The notes: generated by a model from the letters alone, not told the origin. A DNA stretch of 64,000 nucleotides from Fagopyrum homotropicum (GCA_033239125.1 BSWB01000008.1:14786001-14850000); one strand, 5' to 3'. Shown: positions 20,990-33,133, counted from the stretch's first letter. Translations and numbers: made by a program.

Positions 20990-22202
20990 CTTGTCCTCTT
21001 ATCCTTTTGATGTCATTAATGGTCCATCCAAGGGCCGTCTTGTGTTCTTTCAACACTTTTACCAACTTGTCCTCTTGATCGATTGTCAACTTGCTAGAGA
21101 TGATCATTGGTAAAGTGTTGTTGTCGTCTACAAAAGCATACTTGAGGTGAGGTGGAAGGTCCTTTAACTCTATCACCGGTGCCTGCACTATAGATGCAAC
21201 AAGTTTCTCGCTTGGGGTTAGTAAGGTGGGCCCAATGGCCAAAGTGGATATAGGTAACCTTTTGTGTCCATCCAATTTGGCAAGGACCTCTTTCATGCTA
21301 GATGTCAATGCATATTCTGAATTATGATCGTCAATGTCATGCTCAATTATATTTTCCAACTCGTCAATGTCAAAAATATCAAAACGATCTTGCACAAAAG
21401 GTTCAATAATATCAATGGCACATAGGGAATGATCATCAATAGGGAATTTCATTGCATCATAAATGTCAAATTCAACTACCTCCCCATAAAATTTCATGGT
21501 TAATTTGCCACTAACATAGTCGATTTTAGTCCTAGCGGTTTTTAGGAATGGTCTTCCCAACAATATTGGTACAGCATGTGAGTCGTTTTCCATGTCCATT
21601 ACAAAGAAATCAGTAGGGAAAATCAGATTATCTACCATTACTAACACATCTTCAATAATCCCTTTTGGGTAAACATTAGATCTATCAGCAAGTTGTACTA
21701 CAATCCGAATTTCCGTTAATGGTCCAAGGCCAAGTGATTTATAGATGCAGTAGGGGAGGACATTAATAGAAGCACCAAGATCAAGCATAGCTTTGTCAAA
21801 GCGGGTTTCCCCTATAACATAAGGAATGCTTACCATGCCCGGATCACTACACTTCTTGGGCATTCTACGTTGGAAGACGGCGGACACATATTCGCTCACT
21901 TGCACCTTTTGTTTTCCCTTCAGCTTCTGATTCCTCTTAATGGTGTAGAGTTCCTTCAAGAAATGAGCATACTTAGGAATACTTTTCACTAATTTTAGGA
22001 GATGGATATTTACCTCGCATTTGGAGAAGGTCTCAATGAGATCCTTGTCCTCAATTATGCTTCTCTTCTTTAGTGCCTCGGGGAAAGGAGCCGGTGGTTT
22101 CTCAACATACAAAGGTGGGAACTCATTCTCCACAAAACTCTCTATCGTGTTTTCCCCAGGGGCGCAATCTTGCAGGCACAGGGGCGGCTCAGGGGCTGTC
22201 AC
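20934..22202 (-). pseudogene. Protease and flanking linkers of B2
   Basis: A 422-codon open stretch: linker (PPLYVEKPPAPFPEALKKR), LLKLVKSIPKYAHFLKELY, aspartic protease (LDLGASINVLPYCIYKSLG, LLGRPFLKTARTKID), then the protease-RT linker ending in ALGWTINDIKRI before the deletion scar. It reads unbroken through the point where B1 has a one-base deletion, so it shows the ancestral join. Motif B copies at 22150-22260 lie at its amino end, at the same place as in B1. The protease Asp-Leu-Gly-Ala is intact, but RT downstream is lost. Confidence 0.82.
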
Positions 22203-22492
22203 CGCAGGGGCGGCTGCTGCTCAAAGGCTGGCGCAGTTGCAGCCGCAGGTGCGGGTGTGGGGGTGGCAAACTCGTTAGAGGGTTTATTCTTCCCTTTTGT
22301 TGTTGTTTTCTGCCGGATTTGCTTACCACTCCTCAATGTTAGGGCACTAACATTCTCATTGGGGTTTCTCACTGTCTAGGAAGGCATGTTTCTGGAGGAT
22401 CTAACTTCGATCGTTCTAATGGCTTCCGCCATTTGCCCAACTTGTTTCACATGGTTCTTGATGCTCGATTGTGTGGTTTGGACATGAGTAGC
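22203..22492 (-). pseudogene. B2 gag-protease linker remnant
   Basis: Homologous to B1 at about 13900-14130: motif B copies at its left end, then the VSALTLRSGK block (near 22340) and the start of the upstream linker. It is cut at 22492 by LTR A2. The rest of B2 gag and its 5' LTR should lie to the right of the window. Confidence 0.6.
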
Positions 22493-23593
22493 TGATAGCA
22501 TCTATTATAGTCCATATTTTGAGACTTGTTTAGACGTTTTATCTTCAATAATCTGCATGTTTGGATGTGTATTATATGATTATATTGTTGTTTCATCTAC
22601 CTTTATGGGAATCGAGGTCTACACCAAGTTTCGTTTTAATCGTAGGTAAAATGGCACATTTTGGATCGAAATGGAGGTAAGGAGCAAAGGAGTCATATGA
22701 GCTACATTCAGGATCTTAAAAGAGAACTCAGGGAGCAAGGAATTAACAAAGAAGATTTACTTTGGACCAGATTTAAGAGATTTCACATTCAGCTGAGATT
22801 CACCTCGGTCAGCTACAGTACCACCTCGACCGAGGTGATCTTGAGGAGCGCCCTGACCGAGGCGAACACCCTGGCGCCGGCGAGAGATATTTTATTGGCT
22901 GAGATCTTTTATTTTTGGAAGAGAGATCTTATATTTTTGGGCTGGATTTCTGGAAGGAAGATCATATATTTGGAAGATCTATTTTAGAGATATGGATATA
23001 TTTTATTAGGATATTATCTTTTTTTAAGATATTATTATCTTTGGAAGATAATTCTCCTATATAAAGGGTTGAATTTTCCAAAAATTCAGCAACCCGCTAT
23101 CCCAGCGCACCACATTATACGCTGTAGTTAGGAAGAATTTTTGGAAGTTTGAAGAAAGATTGAAGATTGAATGAAGGAAGTTCATAGCTTTGAGATAGCT
23201 TTTGAGGGGATTTGTAAGACTTTCTTAGATTCCCTTTAGTTTCATTGTCTTGTTGGATTTGTGATTCTAAGGAACGCTGATTTTTTTAATATTTGATTCA
23301 GTTATTGAAGCCTTGTTCTTGAGGTTTTTGTGTTCAAATATTCCTTCCCTTCTCAAATATTTGATTATTTCTTTCATGATGATGAGTGACTAATTTCTTT
23401 GTGCAATTCTAGGGTGATCGGCTGAAAGTTGTGGTAAAGACGATGATAGAATAATCTTAATCTCAGTAGGTCCCTGAAAGCTCGAGTCTTTATCCTTAAC
23501 CCTAGAGTACCTCCTTCAGTCGATGAACATCTCGGCCGGGGTGGAACTTGGCTGACCGAGGTGACCTTTTCTGATCCGTAACTGAGAGTTAAG
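22493..23593 (+). mobile_element. Left part of A-family LTR A2, inserted in B2
   Basis: Starts TGATAGCATC in the B2 gag linker and matches A1 up to ACTGAGAGTTAAG, where A3 begins at 23594. The preceding 5 bp are GTAGC (22488-22492), so GTAGC is expected at the far end. Whether A2 is a solo LTR or a full element cannot be decided here. It differs from A1 near 23088-23140 by a block (CAGCGCACCACATTATACGC) not seen in the other A LTRs. Motif A copies at 22800-22870 and near 23560 are conserved. Confidence 0.85.
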
Positions 23594-24424
23594 TGATAGC
23601 ATGTATTATAGTCTATATTTTGGGACTTGTTTAGACGTTTTATCTTCAATAATCTGCAGGTTTGAATGTATACTATGTGATTATATTGTCGTTTCATCTA
23701 CCTTTACGGGAATCGAGGTCTACACCAAGTTTCGTTGTGATTGTAAGTAAAATGGCACATTTTGGGTCGAAATGGAGCTAAGGAGCAAAGGAGTCATAGG
23801 AGCTACATTCGGGAGCTTAAAAGAGAACTCAGGAAGCAAGGAATTAACAAAGAAGATTTACTTTGAACCAGATTTAAGAGATTTCACATTCAGCTGAGAT
23901 TCACCTCGGTCAGCTACAATATCACCTCGACCGAGGTGATTTTAAGGAGCGCCCCAACCAAGGCAAACACCCTGGCGCCGGCGAGATATATTTTATTGGC
24001 TCAGATCTTTTATTTTTGTAAGGAGAGATCTTATATTTTTGGGCTGGATTTCTGGAAGATCATATATTTGGGAGATCTATTTTAGAGATTAGATATATTT
24101 TATTAAGATATTATCTTTTTAAGAGATTATTATCTTTAGAAGATAATTCTTCTATATAAAGGGTTGGATTTTCCACAAATTGAAGCATGCTTGGAGGCTG
24201 AGAATAACCAGCAAAGAGAGGATTTTTTTGGAAGCTTTGAAGGAAGGAAGGAAGATTGAAGATCAATAAAGGAAGGATTGATAGTTCGGATATAGCTTTT
24301 GAGGGGATTTGTAAGACTTTCTTAGATTCCCTTTTTTTTTATTGTCTTGTTTGATTTGTGATCCAAGGAACGCTGATTTGTTTGATATTTGATTCAGTTA
24401 TTGAATCCTTGTTCTTAAGGTTTT

Positions 24425-25217
24425 TGATGCGTCCTTGGAGATAACCAAGGATAACTCCGGATCTAGATCAAGCAAAACTCCAACTACTCCTTGATTCTTT
24501 GTGCAACGTTGTATCGTTTCGGATCCAAAGGGGTGGAAGCGATGAAGAAACTAAGGTTACTTCGATCTAGAGAGATCGAATAAACCTTTTTGTGTGGATC
24601 GAAGGTTGATTCTTAAGAAGAATCCTCGAATATGGATTTTTGGGATCAAAGACGAGATCCAAGGAAGAAATTTGAGAGATAGAAGAGAGGTTTTGATGTC
24701 CAAGCTAAGTGGAGGAAATTCTTCTCAAAACTTAGTAATATTGAACATGGAAAATAAGTGAGGCAAGATATCTCTTATATATAGAGACTTGCCTACCTAT
24801 AGGCCAACGGGTCAAACAAAAATACATGAAGAAAAGCCCAAAAGGGAAAACCTAAAAGGATAAGAGCAAACCCTAAAAGGATAAGGTCAAAAGGGAATAT
24901 TCTTATACGAAATATCCCTTTATTACATAAAAAGGAAAACATGAAAATATAGTCCGAAAATAAGCTAGCTTCATGCCATGGAGTCGGAAAGACGGGACAT
25001 GCCGCTAACGGAACCGGTAGCCTATGCCATGGTGGTGTAGAGACATGGCATGCCGGTAGTGGGACCAAGTGAAGAAGTAATGCGGGTGATGATGGAGCCG
25101 GTGGCTCGAGCAATGGCCTTAGCTCGGGATCGGGTGATCGGTCCATCTGAACGAACTCTAAGAGCCTCGTCCTCTTTGTCTATGGTCAACGTAAAAGGGG
25201 CATCCAAGGGCGCATCA
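24425..25217 (-). repeat. 3' LTR of C
   Basis: 793 bp, partner of 31332-32124. The last codons of pol (25022-25217) lie inside it. TATA-like CTTATATATAG near 24774. Confidence 0.95.
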
Positions 25218-28200
25218 GTCCCCCCATCTTGGCTGTGAAACGTCCCCGTTTCACCATCGTCAAAGAGGGGCTCAACATAAGGGGCAAGGTCCTTGACGTT
25301 GAACGTTGGGTGTACTCCGTAGGAATCCGGAATCTCTAACTTGTATGCATTTGGACCATGACGGGCTAAGATGCGGAATGGGCCATCACCACGGTCCGAG
25401 AGCTTGCTCATGCGGCGAGTAGGAAAACGCTCCTTCCGTAGGTGGAGCCAAACAAGATCACCGGGCTCAAAAGAGACGTCGCGGCGGCCCTTGTTGCGTT
25501 GTCCGGCAAGTTGGGCGGCACGACGTTCAAGTTGTGTCCTAGTCCGCTCATGAAGCTCAATGATTTAGGCGGCTCGGTTTCCGGCGATGATGTGTTCTCC
25601 ATCCTTGAGCGGGCGGGGAGTGAAATCCAATGGTGTGTGTGGATTAAGGCCGTAGACAACTTCAAATGGGGACAATTTAGTTGCCGTGTGCCTAGACCTG
25701 TTATACGAAAACTATACAACAGAAAGTAAGTCCTCCCACCTACGTGGGTTGGTCCTAGTGGTGGCTCTAAGTAGAGCACCAAGAGTCCGATTGGTCACCT
25801 CCGTTTGACCATCGGTTTGGGGGTGATAACTACTTGAAAACAACAAGTTGGTTCCAAGTTTTCCCCACAACGTTCTCCAAAAATGACTTTTGAATTTCAC
25901 GTCCCGATCACTAACGATGGAACGTGGTAGCCCATGTAAACGCACCACATTGTCAAAGAACAAGGTGGCAACTTCACTAGCATTTAGGGTGCTTTTACAT
26001 GCGATGAAATGAGCCATTTTGGAGAAGCGATCGACTACCACGAAAATGGAGTCTTTGCCTCGTTTTGACATAGGCAACCCGACCACAAAGTCCATGGATA
26101 GATCCTCCCAAGGTCCCATTGGTATAGGCAAAGGAGAATACATCCCATCCGGACCTTGGCGCGACTTGGCATGATGACATGTGATGCAACCCTTGCAAAA
26201 CCGTGTAACATGCATACGCATCCGGGGCCAAAAGAAATGCTCTTGGAGAGCGGAAAGGGTCTTGGTAGCACCGAAATGACCACGGCCCTCATGAGCTTCC
26301 TTGACCAATAAATGGCGTATAGATGAGCGCGGAATACAAAGTTTTACCGCTCGAAAAAGATAGCCATCGTTAATAAAGAAAGACTCGTGCTCTCGGAGGT
26401 CGAGGCATTGTGCCCATATGTCCTTGAAGTCAAGATCCGTGGCATATAACTCTTTGATAAGAGCAAAGCCATGTATCTTGGCATCCATATACACAAGGAG
26501 GGCATAGCGGCGAGAAAGGGCATCGGCTACCACATTCTCTTTGCCTTTCTTATGCCGAATGACATAAGGAAAGGTTTCTAAAAACTCTACCCAACTAGCA
26601 TGGCGCCGACTGAGATTTGTTTGACTCTTGAGATACGAAAGAGCCGTATGATCCGAATGAATCACGAACTCCTTCGGCCACAAGTAATGTTGCCATGTCT
26701 TAAGACAACGAACTAGAGCATATAGTTCCTTGTCATATGTAGGGTAGTTGAGCGAAGGACCGGACAGTTTTTCACTGACGTAGGCAATTGGACGATTCTC
26801 TTGTAAGAGAACTCCTCCAATGCCCACATTTGATGCATCGCACTCCACCTCGAAAGTTTTCGAAAAGTTTGGGAGTTGGAGTAATGGTGCATTACAAAGG
26901 CGGTCTTTGAGCGCATCAAACGCTCGAGCATGGATATCACGCCACTCAAACGTGACACCCTTGGTAGTGAGCTCATGGAGCGGTGCCGCTACCGTGTTAA
27001 AGTCCTTGACAAAGCGTCGGTAGAAACCCGCTAAGCTGAGAAAGGCTCGGACCATGGTGACCGTAGTAGGAGTAGGCCACTCCCGAATAGCACGAACTTT
27101 AGATTCGTCTACTCGTAGTCCATCCTTAGACACGACATAGCCAAGAAAGATAGTGGTGTCCGAGCAAAAGACGCATTTGTCAAAGTTGACATACAATTGC
27201 TCTTGTCTAAGGCACTCGAGCACTTGGCGAAGGTGCCCGATGTGATCCTCCAAAGACGTACTAAACACCAAAATATCATCAAAATAAACAACAACAAATG
27301 TACCCAAGAATCGGCGCAAGACATGGTTCATGAGGCGCATGAAGGTGGACGGGGCGTTGGAGAGGCCAAAAGGCATGACAAGCCATTCATAGAGTCCATA
27401 CTTCGTTTTGAACGCCGTCTTCCATTCGTCACCTTCGGCCATCCGGATTTGGTGGTAACCGCTCCGGAGATCAATTTTGGAGAAGATGGTGGCGCCATGA
27501 AGCTCATCCAATATGTCATCAAGGCGCGGGATCGGGTGGCGATATTTGACGGTGATATGGTTGATGGCACGACAATCAACACACATCCGCCATGATCCAT
27601 CTTTCTTTGGTACTAAGATTACCGGGACGGCACATGGTGATAAGGATTCACGCACATGTCCCCGGTCTAGGAGCTCTTGCACTTGACGTTGTAGCTCCTT
27701 TGTCTCTTCCGGACTAGCTCGGTAAGCGGCACGGATTGGCAAAGAGGCACCGGGCACAAAGTCAATTTGATGTTCAATCCCTCGGATAGGTAGCAAGCCG
27801 GGTGGGAGATCTTTGGGCATAATATCCTGAAATTCGGACAACAACAAAGACAGCTCGTGTGGCACATTACTTGGGTCATGAGAAGTAGATAAACAAAACG
27901 GAACAAGTAAAAAGCATGGGAACTTGCCTTCCATGACCGGTTGCAAATCATGCCGGCGAGCTAAGAGTATCCGTGGCTCACACCGTCTTTGAATTACTGG
28001 ATCCGAAGATGGTAAAGGTGCGCCCGAAGAAACGATGCGACCTTTACTACCTTTGGATTCGGTAGCATGGACAAGAGGGGCGGTGTTTCGGGATTTGGAA
28101 GTACTAGCACCTACAACATCGGGACTCCGGGTGTCCGATTTTGCCGGTGCTTTAGCAGACTCATCAATAGTTTGTTGCCTCTTCCGTTCCGCATAGTCAA

Positions 28201-28696
28201 CCAAAATTTCGTGCGGAGTCATAGGAAAAAGTGTGACCCGTTTTCCATTATATTGGAACATGTACCGATTAAGATAACCATCATGATATGTGCGGCGATC
28301 GAATTGCCATGGTCGTCCTAATAGGACATGTGTGGCGTCCATCTTGATAACATCACAAAGGACCTTATCAACATAGGCGCCAATAGAAAACGGCACCCAA
28401 GCTTGTTGTGTGACGGTGTCACATGCCGTATCGGAAATCCATTGGAGTCCGTAAGGCGTTGGGTGGGGGGTCGTAGGCAACTTGAAGTGTTTTACCACCC
28501 GTTCGTTGACAATATTGCAAAAAGAACCCCCGTCAACGATGAGAGAAAGGCTCGTATTATTAACCAAGCAACGAGAGTGGAAGAGATTCTCGCGTTGATC
28601 AATAGGAATATGCTCTTTAACAACCAAAATACGACGAGAAACAAGAGCGAATTTACCGGGTTGTGCTAGGCCGCAAGCAAGCTCGTCATCACAGGG
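25022..28696 (-). pseudogene. pol: Pol part of the gag-pol polyprotein of C
   Basis: In the same frame as gag (TAA at 28697). The stretch 28627-25712 is open for 971 codons. Protease has LIVDGGSFCNIV and HVLLGRPWQFD. RT has GSWRMCVDCRAINHITVKYRH, FGLSNAPSTFMRLM and catalytic YFDDILVFS. RNase H has FEVECDASNVGIGGVLLQ and VADALSRRYALL. Integrase has the zinc-binding residues (GHFGATKTL, CKGCITCHHAK) and a triad in FVVVDRFSK, VSDRDVKF and QTEVTNR. A TAG at 25712 and a TAA near 25565 interrupt integrase; the frame then continues (FEPGDLVWLHLRKERFP, PFRILARHGPNAYKLEIP) to a stop at 25022 inside the 3' LTR. The basic C-terminus (DGPITRSRAKAIARATG) resembles the tail of CRM integrases, proposed to target centromeric chromatin. 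Confidence 0.88.
25218..25232 (-). promoter_or_regulatory. Polypurine tract of C
   Basis: The minus strand reads CCAAGATGGGGGGAC and runs directly into the LTR start TGATGCGCCC. It lies inside the pol frame, because the frame continues into the LTR. Confidence 0.85.
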
Positions 28697-30517
28697 TTAC
28701 ATGCCAAAAAGTGGGTCGGTGTCATGGTCATCCTCAATAATGATATCACCGTCATATTGACCATCGTCGTCCTCGAAATATGTTGGGTCGGCAAACAAGA
28801 CCCGTTTGGTGTTTGGGCAATCACGTTGTACATGGCCAAAACCGCTACACTTGTAGCACACGGGCTCCCTTGGGCGAGCTGCCGGTGAGGGTCCTTGTTG
28901 ACCTCGAGAGGGAGGCGCCGGTGCCGGGCCACGATTTGGTGCCTTCTCGGTACCCGTTTGCCTATTGGAAGGACCCGTCCGTTGGGTCCCTTTGGAAGCG
29001 TCGGTATCTGTAGGACTAGGCGCATCTCGAGAACGTGTGTTAGACGGATAAAGATATGGACTCGAGGAAGAGGTATACCTAGAATACCGCGGTATTTCGA
29101 GTTGTTGCTTATATAACTTCATGGCGGCATGACATAATGCTCCCAAATCCTTGTATGGGACAATCTCGAGCGGCCGCCGGATGGAAGCATTAAGCCCACT
29201 CATGAACTTAGTGCGGAGAGCAGAGGGGGAGGCCAAGACGCCGGCCTTAATGTGCATGTAATCAAGTTTAGCCAAGTAAGCCACCGGAGTGAGGTTGCCT
29301 TGTTTGAACTCGGCAATTTGCAACCGCATATCATTCTTAAAGTCCTCGGGTACGTACTTCTTGGTCATGCAATAGAGCAATTGTTCAATTGTCTCAATTG
29401 GTGCCCATCCTCGCCTCTCTCGGGTAAACTCATACCGGTTCCACCAAGACTTTGCATCTCCTTCAAAGTATAGAGTTGCCGCCTCGATTTTCTCGGATTC
29501 CTCCTCATAATGACAATGTTTTAATGCTCGTTTCATATCCTGCGCCCAATCAAGAAAAACACACGGATCATATTCACCATGAAAGGTAGGGAACTTAACC
29601 TTACCTTCCCTACGAGCTCGGTAGGGGTCCGGGCGGGGCGGTGGAATGTAGGCATCATCGGCACGGGCTCGCCGGTGGCCGCCATGAGGCCGTTGGCGCC
29701 CATGAACGGGTGGGGCCTGCCTAGGTGGATTTGGGGGAGGCAACCATTCTTCACCCCGGTCTTGGTTCTCATAAGGGTCTATGACGGGTGGGTGCCACAG
29801 ACGGTTATGTGCTACCCGTTCTAAATCGGATTCATCACCGGAGAACTCGTTGAAGTTGTGTTGCTCATCGTATTCATCAAAGTCAAGGGTCCTCGGTTGC
29901 CGGGTTGACCATTGGTGACGGTGTTCGGAACGATCATGCTCACGACCATGATTGGTGGTTGAGTTGGGACGGTACCGGGGCTCTTCCCGGGTTTGTCAGT
30001 CGGTGCGGGGCACACTAGGTGGAGGTGGAGAAGGAATATACCGTTGATGTTGATGCTCATAATATTGGTGCCGATGTTCCGTATCGACTATGGGAAAGTT
30101 ATCTTGACGCGGGTCGGGGAATTCCTCCTCTTCTTCATGGGACTCATTTCCGTCAAGAGGTAAAGGATGGGTGCGTTCAATGATAGACGCACGCCGGGTA
30201 ACGTTTGATGGTCCGGCTCCCAAAAGTCCCTTGCCTTTCCGTTGTGCATCGGAAGTGGAAGCATTGACCACGATCTCATTCGGATAAGTTGGGGTGGGAC
30301 GGCGAGCAATCTGAAGGGCCTTAAGAGCTTCTAGCTCTTTTTTCAAGGCAATGTTTTCTCGGGTCAAGGCATCAAACTTTTGTTGTGCCTTCAAGGCTTC
30401 CAATTCTCGCCTTATGGAGTCATTTTCGAGGGACAACGAAGCAGTTTCTTGAGCCAAGGATTCACTGAACTCTTGCGGACCAGAATTTTGAGAAGTTTCC
30501 ATTTCAACGTTAGTCAT
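28697..30517 (-). pseudogene. gag: Gag part of the gag-pol polyprotein of C
   Basis: The ATG at 30517 (MTNVEMETSQNSG) opens a frame of about 606 codons with one internal TGA at about 29996, where homology-like charged sequence simply continues. Residues 20-75 form a Leu/Glu/Lys-rich, probable coiled coil (SLENDSIRRELEALKAQQ). The middle is the Gag domain (KFPTFHGEYDPCVFLDWAQD, DAKSWWNRY, KKYVPEDFKNDM). The end has a perfect zinc knuckle CYKCSGFGHVQRDC and an acidic tail. The TAA at 28697 is followed in the same frame by pol, so the ancestor probably made one Gag-Pol protein; both stops could come from C-to-T changes. Confidence 0.85.
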
Positions 30518-31310
30518 TGCTCCAAATCAGCACACAATTGCAAGCAATCAAGTGAGCAAGGTGACAAGTTAAGTCAACTTTACCCAAGTTCAAGTGCGTT
30601 ATCAGGTTCTACTTTGGGAAAGGTCGTTTGGCGGTTAGGCAAGGAAGGCAAATCCAACAAAATTGAACCAATTACACACAAATAAACAAGTGATATTTTG
30701 CAAACGTATGTAAGAAAATGGAGAGATAGAAGATGGACGGATTGTTCACTCGGCAAGCTTTGCTTGCTTTCGGTCTTTGACCGTTTTTTTTTGTAAAATC
30801 CGATTTTTCGGATGGACCGGTTTGCCGGACGTCTTTTCACTTTGTGTGTTTTGTTTCTTTGAAACGTTTTGAGGAACACTTTCTTTTGTTTTTTTTTTGA
30901 ACACAAATCCGTATTGATGAAGAGTTTTTTTGCTTTTCTTGGAATATCAAATGCGAGATATCCGAACTTTTCGTTAACAAAAATATTCCAAGAGATTTGG
31001 TAAAATTAATTAACAAAATTGTCGGATTAGGTTGGTTTAAGAAAAAGACGGGTTTGATAAATGGGTTGAAGGCAAACCAAATATCTCCTATTTTTGTGCT
31101 TTTTGTTTTGAGTTTAACACGGAAAAGAAAGAAAAAATTTCAGGAAAAATGGATGAACATGATGAAGAACATGACGAACAACATGAAGATCATGAAGAAC
31201 AAATGAAGAACATCATGAACAAACGAAGAACATCATGAACAAAAAAAAAGGCTAAATAGGTTTAAGATAATAACGCATAAAAACAAGAGTAAAGAGAACT
31301 TAGCTTTGAT
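30518..31310 (-). other. Leader (5' untranslated region) of C
   Basis: No coding. Contents, left to right: a C-rich stretch near 30640, T-rich tracts at 30780-30900, and a repeat of AAGAACATSATGAAC-like units at about 31150-31245. It lies between the primer site and the gag start. Confidence 0.6.
31150..31245. repeat. Degenerate ATGAAGAACA repeat in the C leader
   Basis: Repeated words ATGAAGAACAT and ATCATGAAC in a 9-18 bp rhythm, for example AAGAACATCATGAACAAA occurring twice in succession. A purine-rich microsatellite-like tract with no known role. Confidence 0.7.
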
Positions 31311-31327
31311 CCCTTCCTCTGATACCA
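31311..31327 (-). promoter_or_regulatory. Primer-binding site of C (tRNA-iMet type)
   Basis: The minus strand reads TGGTATCAGAGGAAGGG, 4 bp from the LTR edge at 31332. It is complementary to the initiator tRNA-Met 3' end over the first 11-12 bases. Confidence 0.8.
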
Positions 31328-31331
31328 ATTT

Positions 31332-32124
31332 TGATGCGTCCTTGGAGATAACCAAGGATAACTCCGGATCTAGATCAAGCAAAACTCCAACTACTCCTTG
31401 ATTCTTTGTGCAACGTTGTATCGTTTCGAATCCAAAGGGGCGGAAGCGATGAAGAAACTAGGGTTACTTCGATCTAGAGAGATCGAATAAACCTTTTTGT
31501 GTGGATCGAAGGTTGATTCTTAAGAAGAATCCTCGAATATGGATTTCTGGGATCAAAGACGAGATCCAAGGAAGAAATTTGAGAGATAGAAGAGAGGTTT
31601 TGATGCCCAAGCTAAGTGGAGGAAATTCTTCTCAAAACTTAGTAATATTGAACATGGAAAATAAGTGAGGCAAGATATGTCTTATATAGAGAGACTTGCC
31701 TACCTATGGGGTAACGGGTCAAACAAAAATACATGAAGAAAAGCCCAAAAGGGAAAACCTAAAAGGATAAGAGCAAACCCTAAAAGGATAAGGTCAAAAG
31801 GGAATATTCTTATACGGAATATCCCTTTATTACATAAAAAGGAAAACATGAAAATATAGTCCGAAAATAAGCTAGCTTCATGCCATGGAGTCGGAAAGAC
31901 GGGACATGCCGCTAACGGAACCGGTAGCCTATGCCATGGTGGTGTAGAGACATGGCATGCCGGTAGTGGGACCAAGTGAAGAAGTAATGCGGGTGATGAT
32001 GGAGCCGGTGGCTCGAGCAATGGCCTTAGCTCGGGATCGGGTGATCGGTCCATCTGAACGAACTCTAAGAGCCTCGTCCTCTACGTCTATGGTTAACGTA
32101 AAAGGGGCATCCAAGGGCGCATTA
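31332..32124 (-). repeat. 5' LTR of C
   Basis: 793 bp, TGATGCGTCC...GGGCGCATTA (CA decayed to TA). TATATAAG on the minus strand at 31688-31681 is a candidate TATA box. A 69-codon open frame here is the copy of the pol tail also present in the other LTR. Confidence 0.95.
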
Positions 32125-33066
32125 GTTTTTGTGTTCATATATTCATTCCCTTCTCAAATATTTGATTATTGCTTTCATGATGATGAGTGGCTAATTTCTT
32201 TGTGCGATTTTAGGGTGATTGGCTGAAAGTTGTGGAAAAGAAAATGATAAAATAATCTTAATCCCAGTAGGACCTTGAAAGCTCGAGTCTTTATCCTAAA
32301 CCGTAGAGTACCTCGTTCAGTCGATGAACATCTCGGCCGGGGTGGAGCTCAACTGACTGAGGTGACCTTTTGTCATCCGTAACTGAGAGTTAAGTGTTAC
32401 AGTTTGCCAACTCCTATTCTTATTATACCCTTCCTGGTTCAATGCAAGCTTAGGATGAGACTTACCCGGTAATTCCTTAGTTTGTTTACCCAAGATCATA
32501 AGTTTAGGTAATAAAGGTTTATTCTTTATTGGGGTTTGAGTGTGCCTTCATTCCATCTTTGTGAGTTACCTTGAGACTTACCCGGTAGAGGTTGATTCTA
32601 TTCCCTTAGATGGTGTGTTGGCTCGAGATTATAGTTCCTTTCCTTAGTACCTTGAGACTTACCCGTTAATAGGAGCTTTTGGTTTGGAGTTAGTGAGTAG
32701 TGAGACTTACCCGGTGATCTATTCCACTTTAGAAACACTTTCCCTTTGCAAAATCTTAGCTTTGTACGGTTATCTTGAGATCTTGAGTTGAAACCACAAC
32801 TAGATGCTTTAATCTCTAGAATTTGCATATTCCCTTTAATTGACCTTATTATCATCTCTTCGATTGCTTTAATCACTTTTGTGGTTATTAGTTGCATTGA
32901 CAACCTATACTTGTGTTGTTTCACCTAAGTCCCTGAGATCGACACCCCGGAATTCTTGCTTTTTACTATGATTGATCCGTACACTACGGGTTCGCATCCT
33001 TGTTTTAAGCATATTTCTTGGGATATAAAATTAAAGCTTCCACACACTTTGGAGTGAACAAGTTTT

Positions 33067-33084
33067 TGGCGCCGTTGCCGGGGA
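33067..33084 (+). promoter_or_regulatory. Primer-binding site of A3 (tRNA-Asp type)
   Basis: TGGCGCCGTTGCCGGGGA, 6 bp after the LTR end at 33060. Identical to the A4 site. Confidence 0.88.
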
Positions 33085-33133
33085 CTTGGTCTAGACCAAG
33101 TCGGTTACGGTAGTCTTTCGGGGCAATTGCCCC
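33084..33133 (+). promoter_or_regulatory. Two perfect palindromes right after the A3 primer site
   Basis: ACTTGGTCTAGACCAAGT (33084-33101, 18 bp) and GGGGCAATTGCCCC (33120-33133, 14 bp). Self-complementary loops downstream of the primer site are where retroviral genomes carry their dimerisation/packaging signal. A4 and B1 have different palindromes at the same place. Confidence 0.65.

Larger units (their letters stand above)
3179..22492 (-). mobile_element. Athila-type element B2, truncated and interrupted
   Basis: This minus-strand element of the same family as B1 has these visible parts: env-like region (3179-4514), env-pol spacer (17711-18395), integrase, RNase H, RT and protease fragments (18396-22202), and the last part of gag (22203-22492). 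The 3' LTR is missing at the left, where it abuts D2. Gag and the 5' LTR are cut off on the right by LTR A2. Interval 4515-17710 is a later insertion (LTR A0 with B1 inside). Frameshifts, stops and an RT deletion make it non-functional. Confidence 0.85.
24425..32124 (-). mobile_element. Complete CRM-like chromovirus C
   Basis: A 7.7-kb minus-strand Ty3/gypsy element with 793-bp LTRs (24425-25217 and 31332-32124) bounded by TGATGCG/CGCATCA inverted ends and a perfect target duplication GTTTT (24420-24424, 32125-32129). It has a tRNA-iMet primer site, a polypurine tract and one gag-pol frame. The LTRs differ by roughly 15 substitutions by eye, so this is one of the younger insertions. CRM-like is suggested by the single gag-pol frame, the lack of a chromodomain, and the pol frame running into the LTR. 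The exact clade needs a tree. Confidence 0.92.
23594..33060 (+). repeat. 5' LTR of A3, split by element C
   Basis: LTR sequence is 23594-24424 and 32130-33060 (about 1.76 kb), starting TGATAGCATG and ending GGAGTGAACA. Features are the motif A array at 23900-23965, TATA box TATATAAA at 24153-24160, a motif A site near 32335-32365, and the TGAGACTTACCCGGT repeats at 32455-32716. Element C was inserted at GTTTT, 266 bp past the TATA box. Confidence 0.92.

Noticed and set aside
31700..32053. Open frame in the C 5' LTR, also at 24793-25146
   Set aside because: The two are LTR duplicates. Both are off-frame reads of the pol tail and U3, not separate genes.
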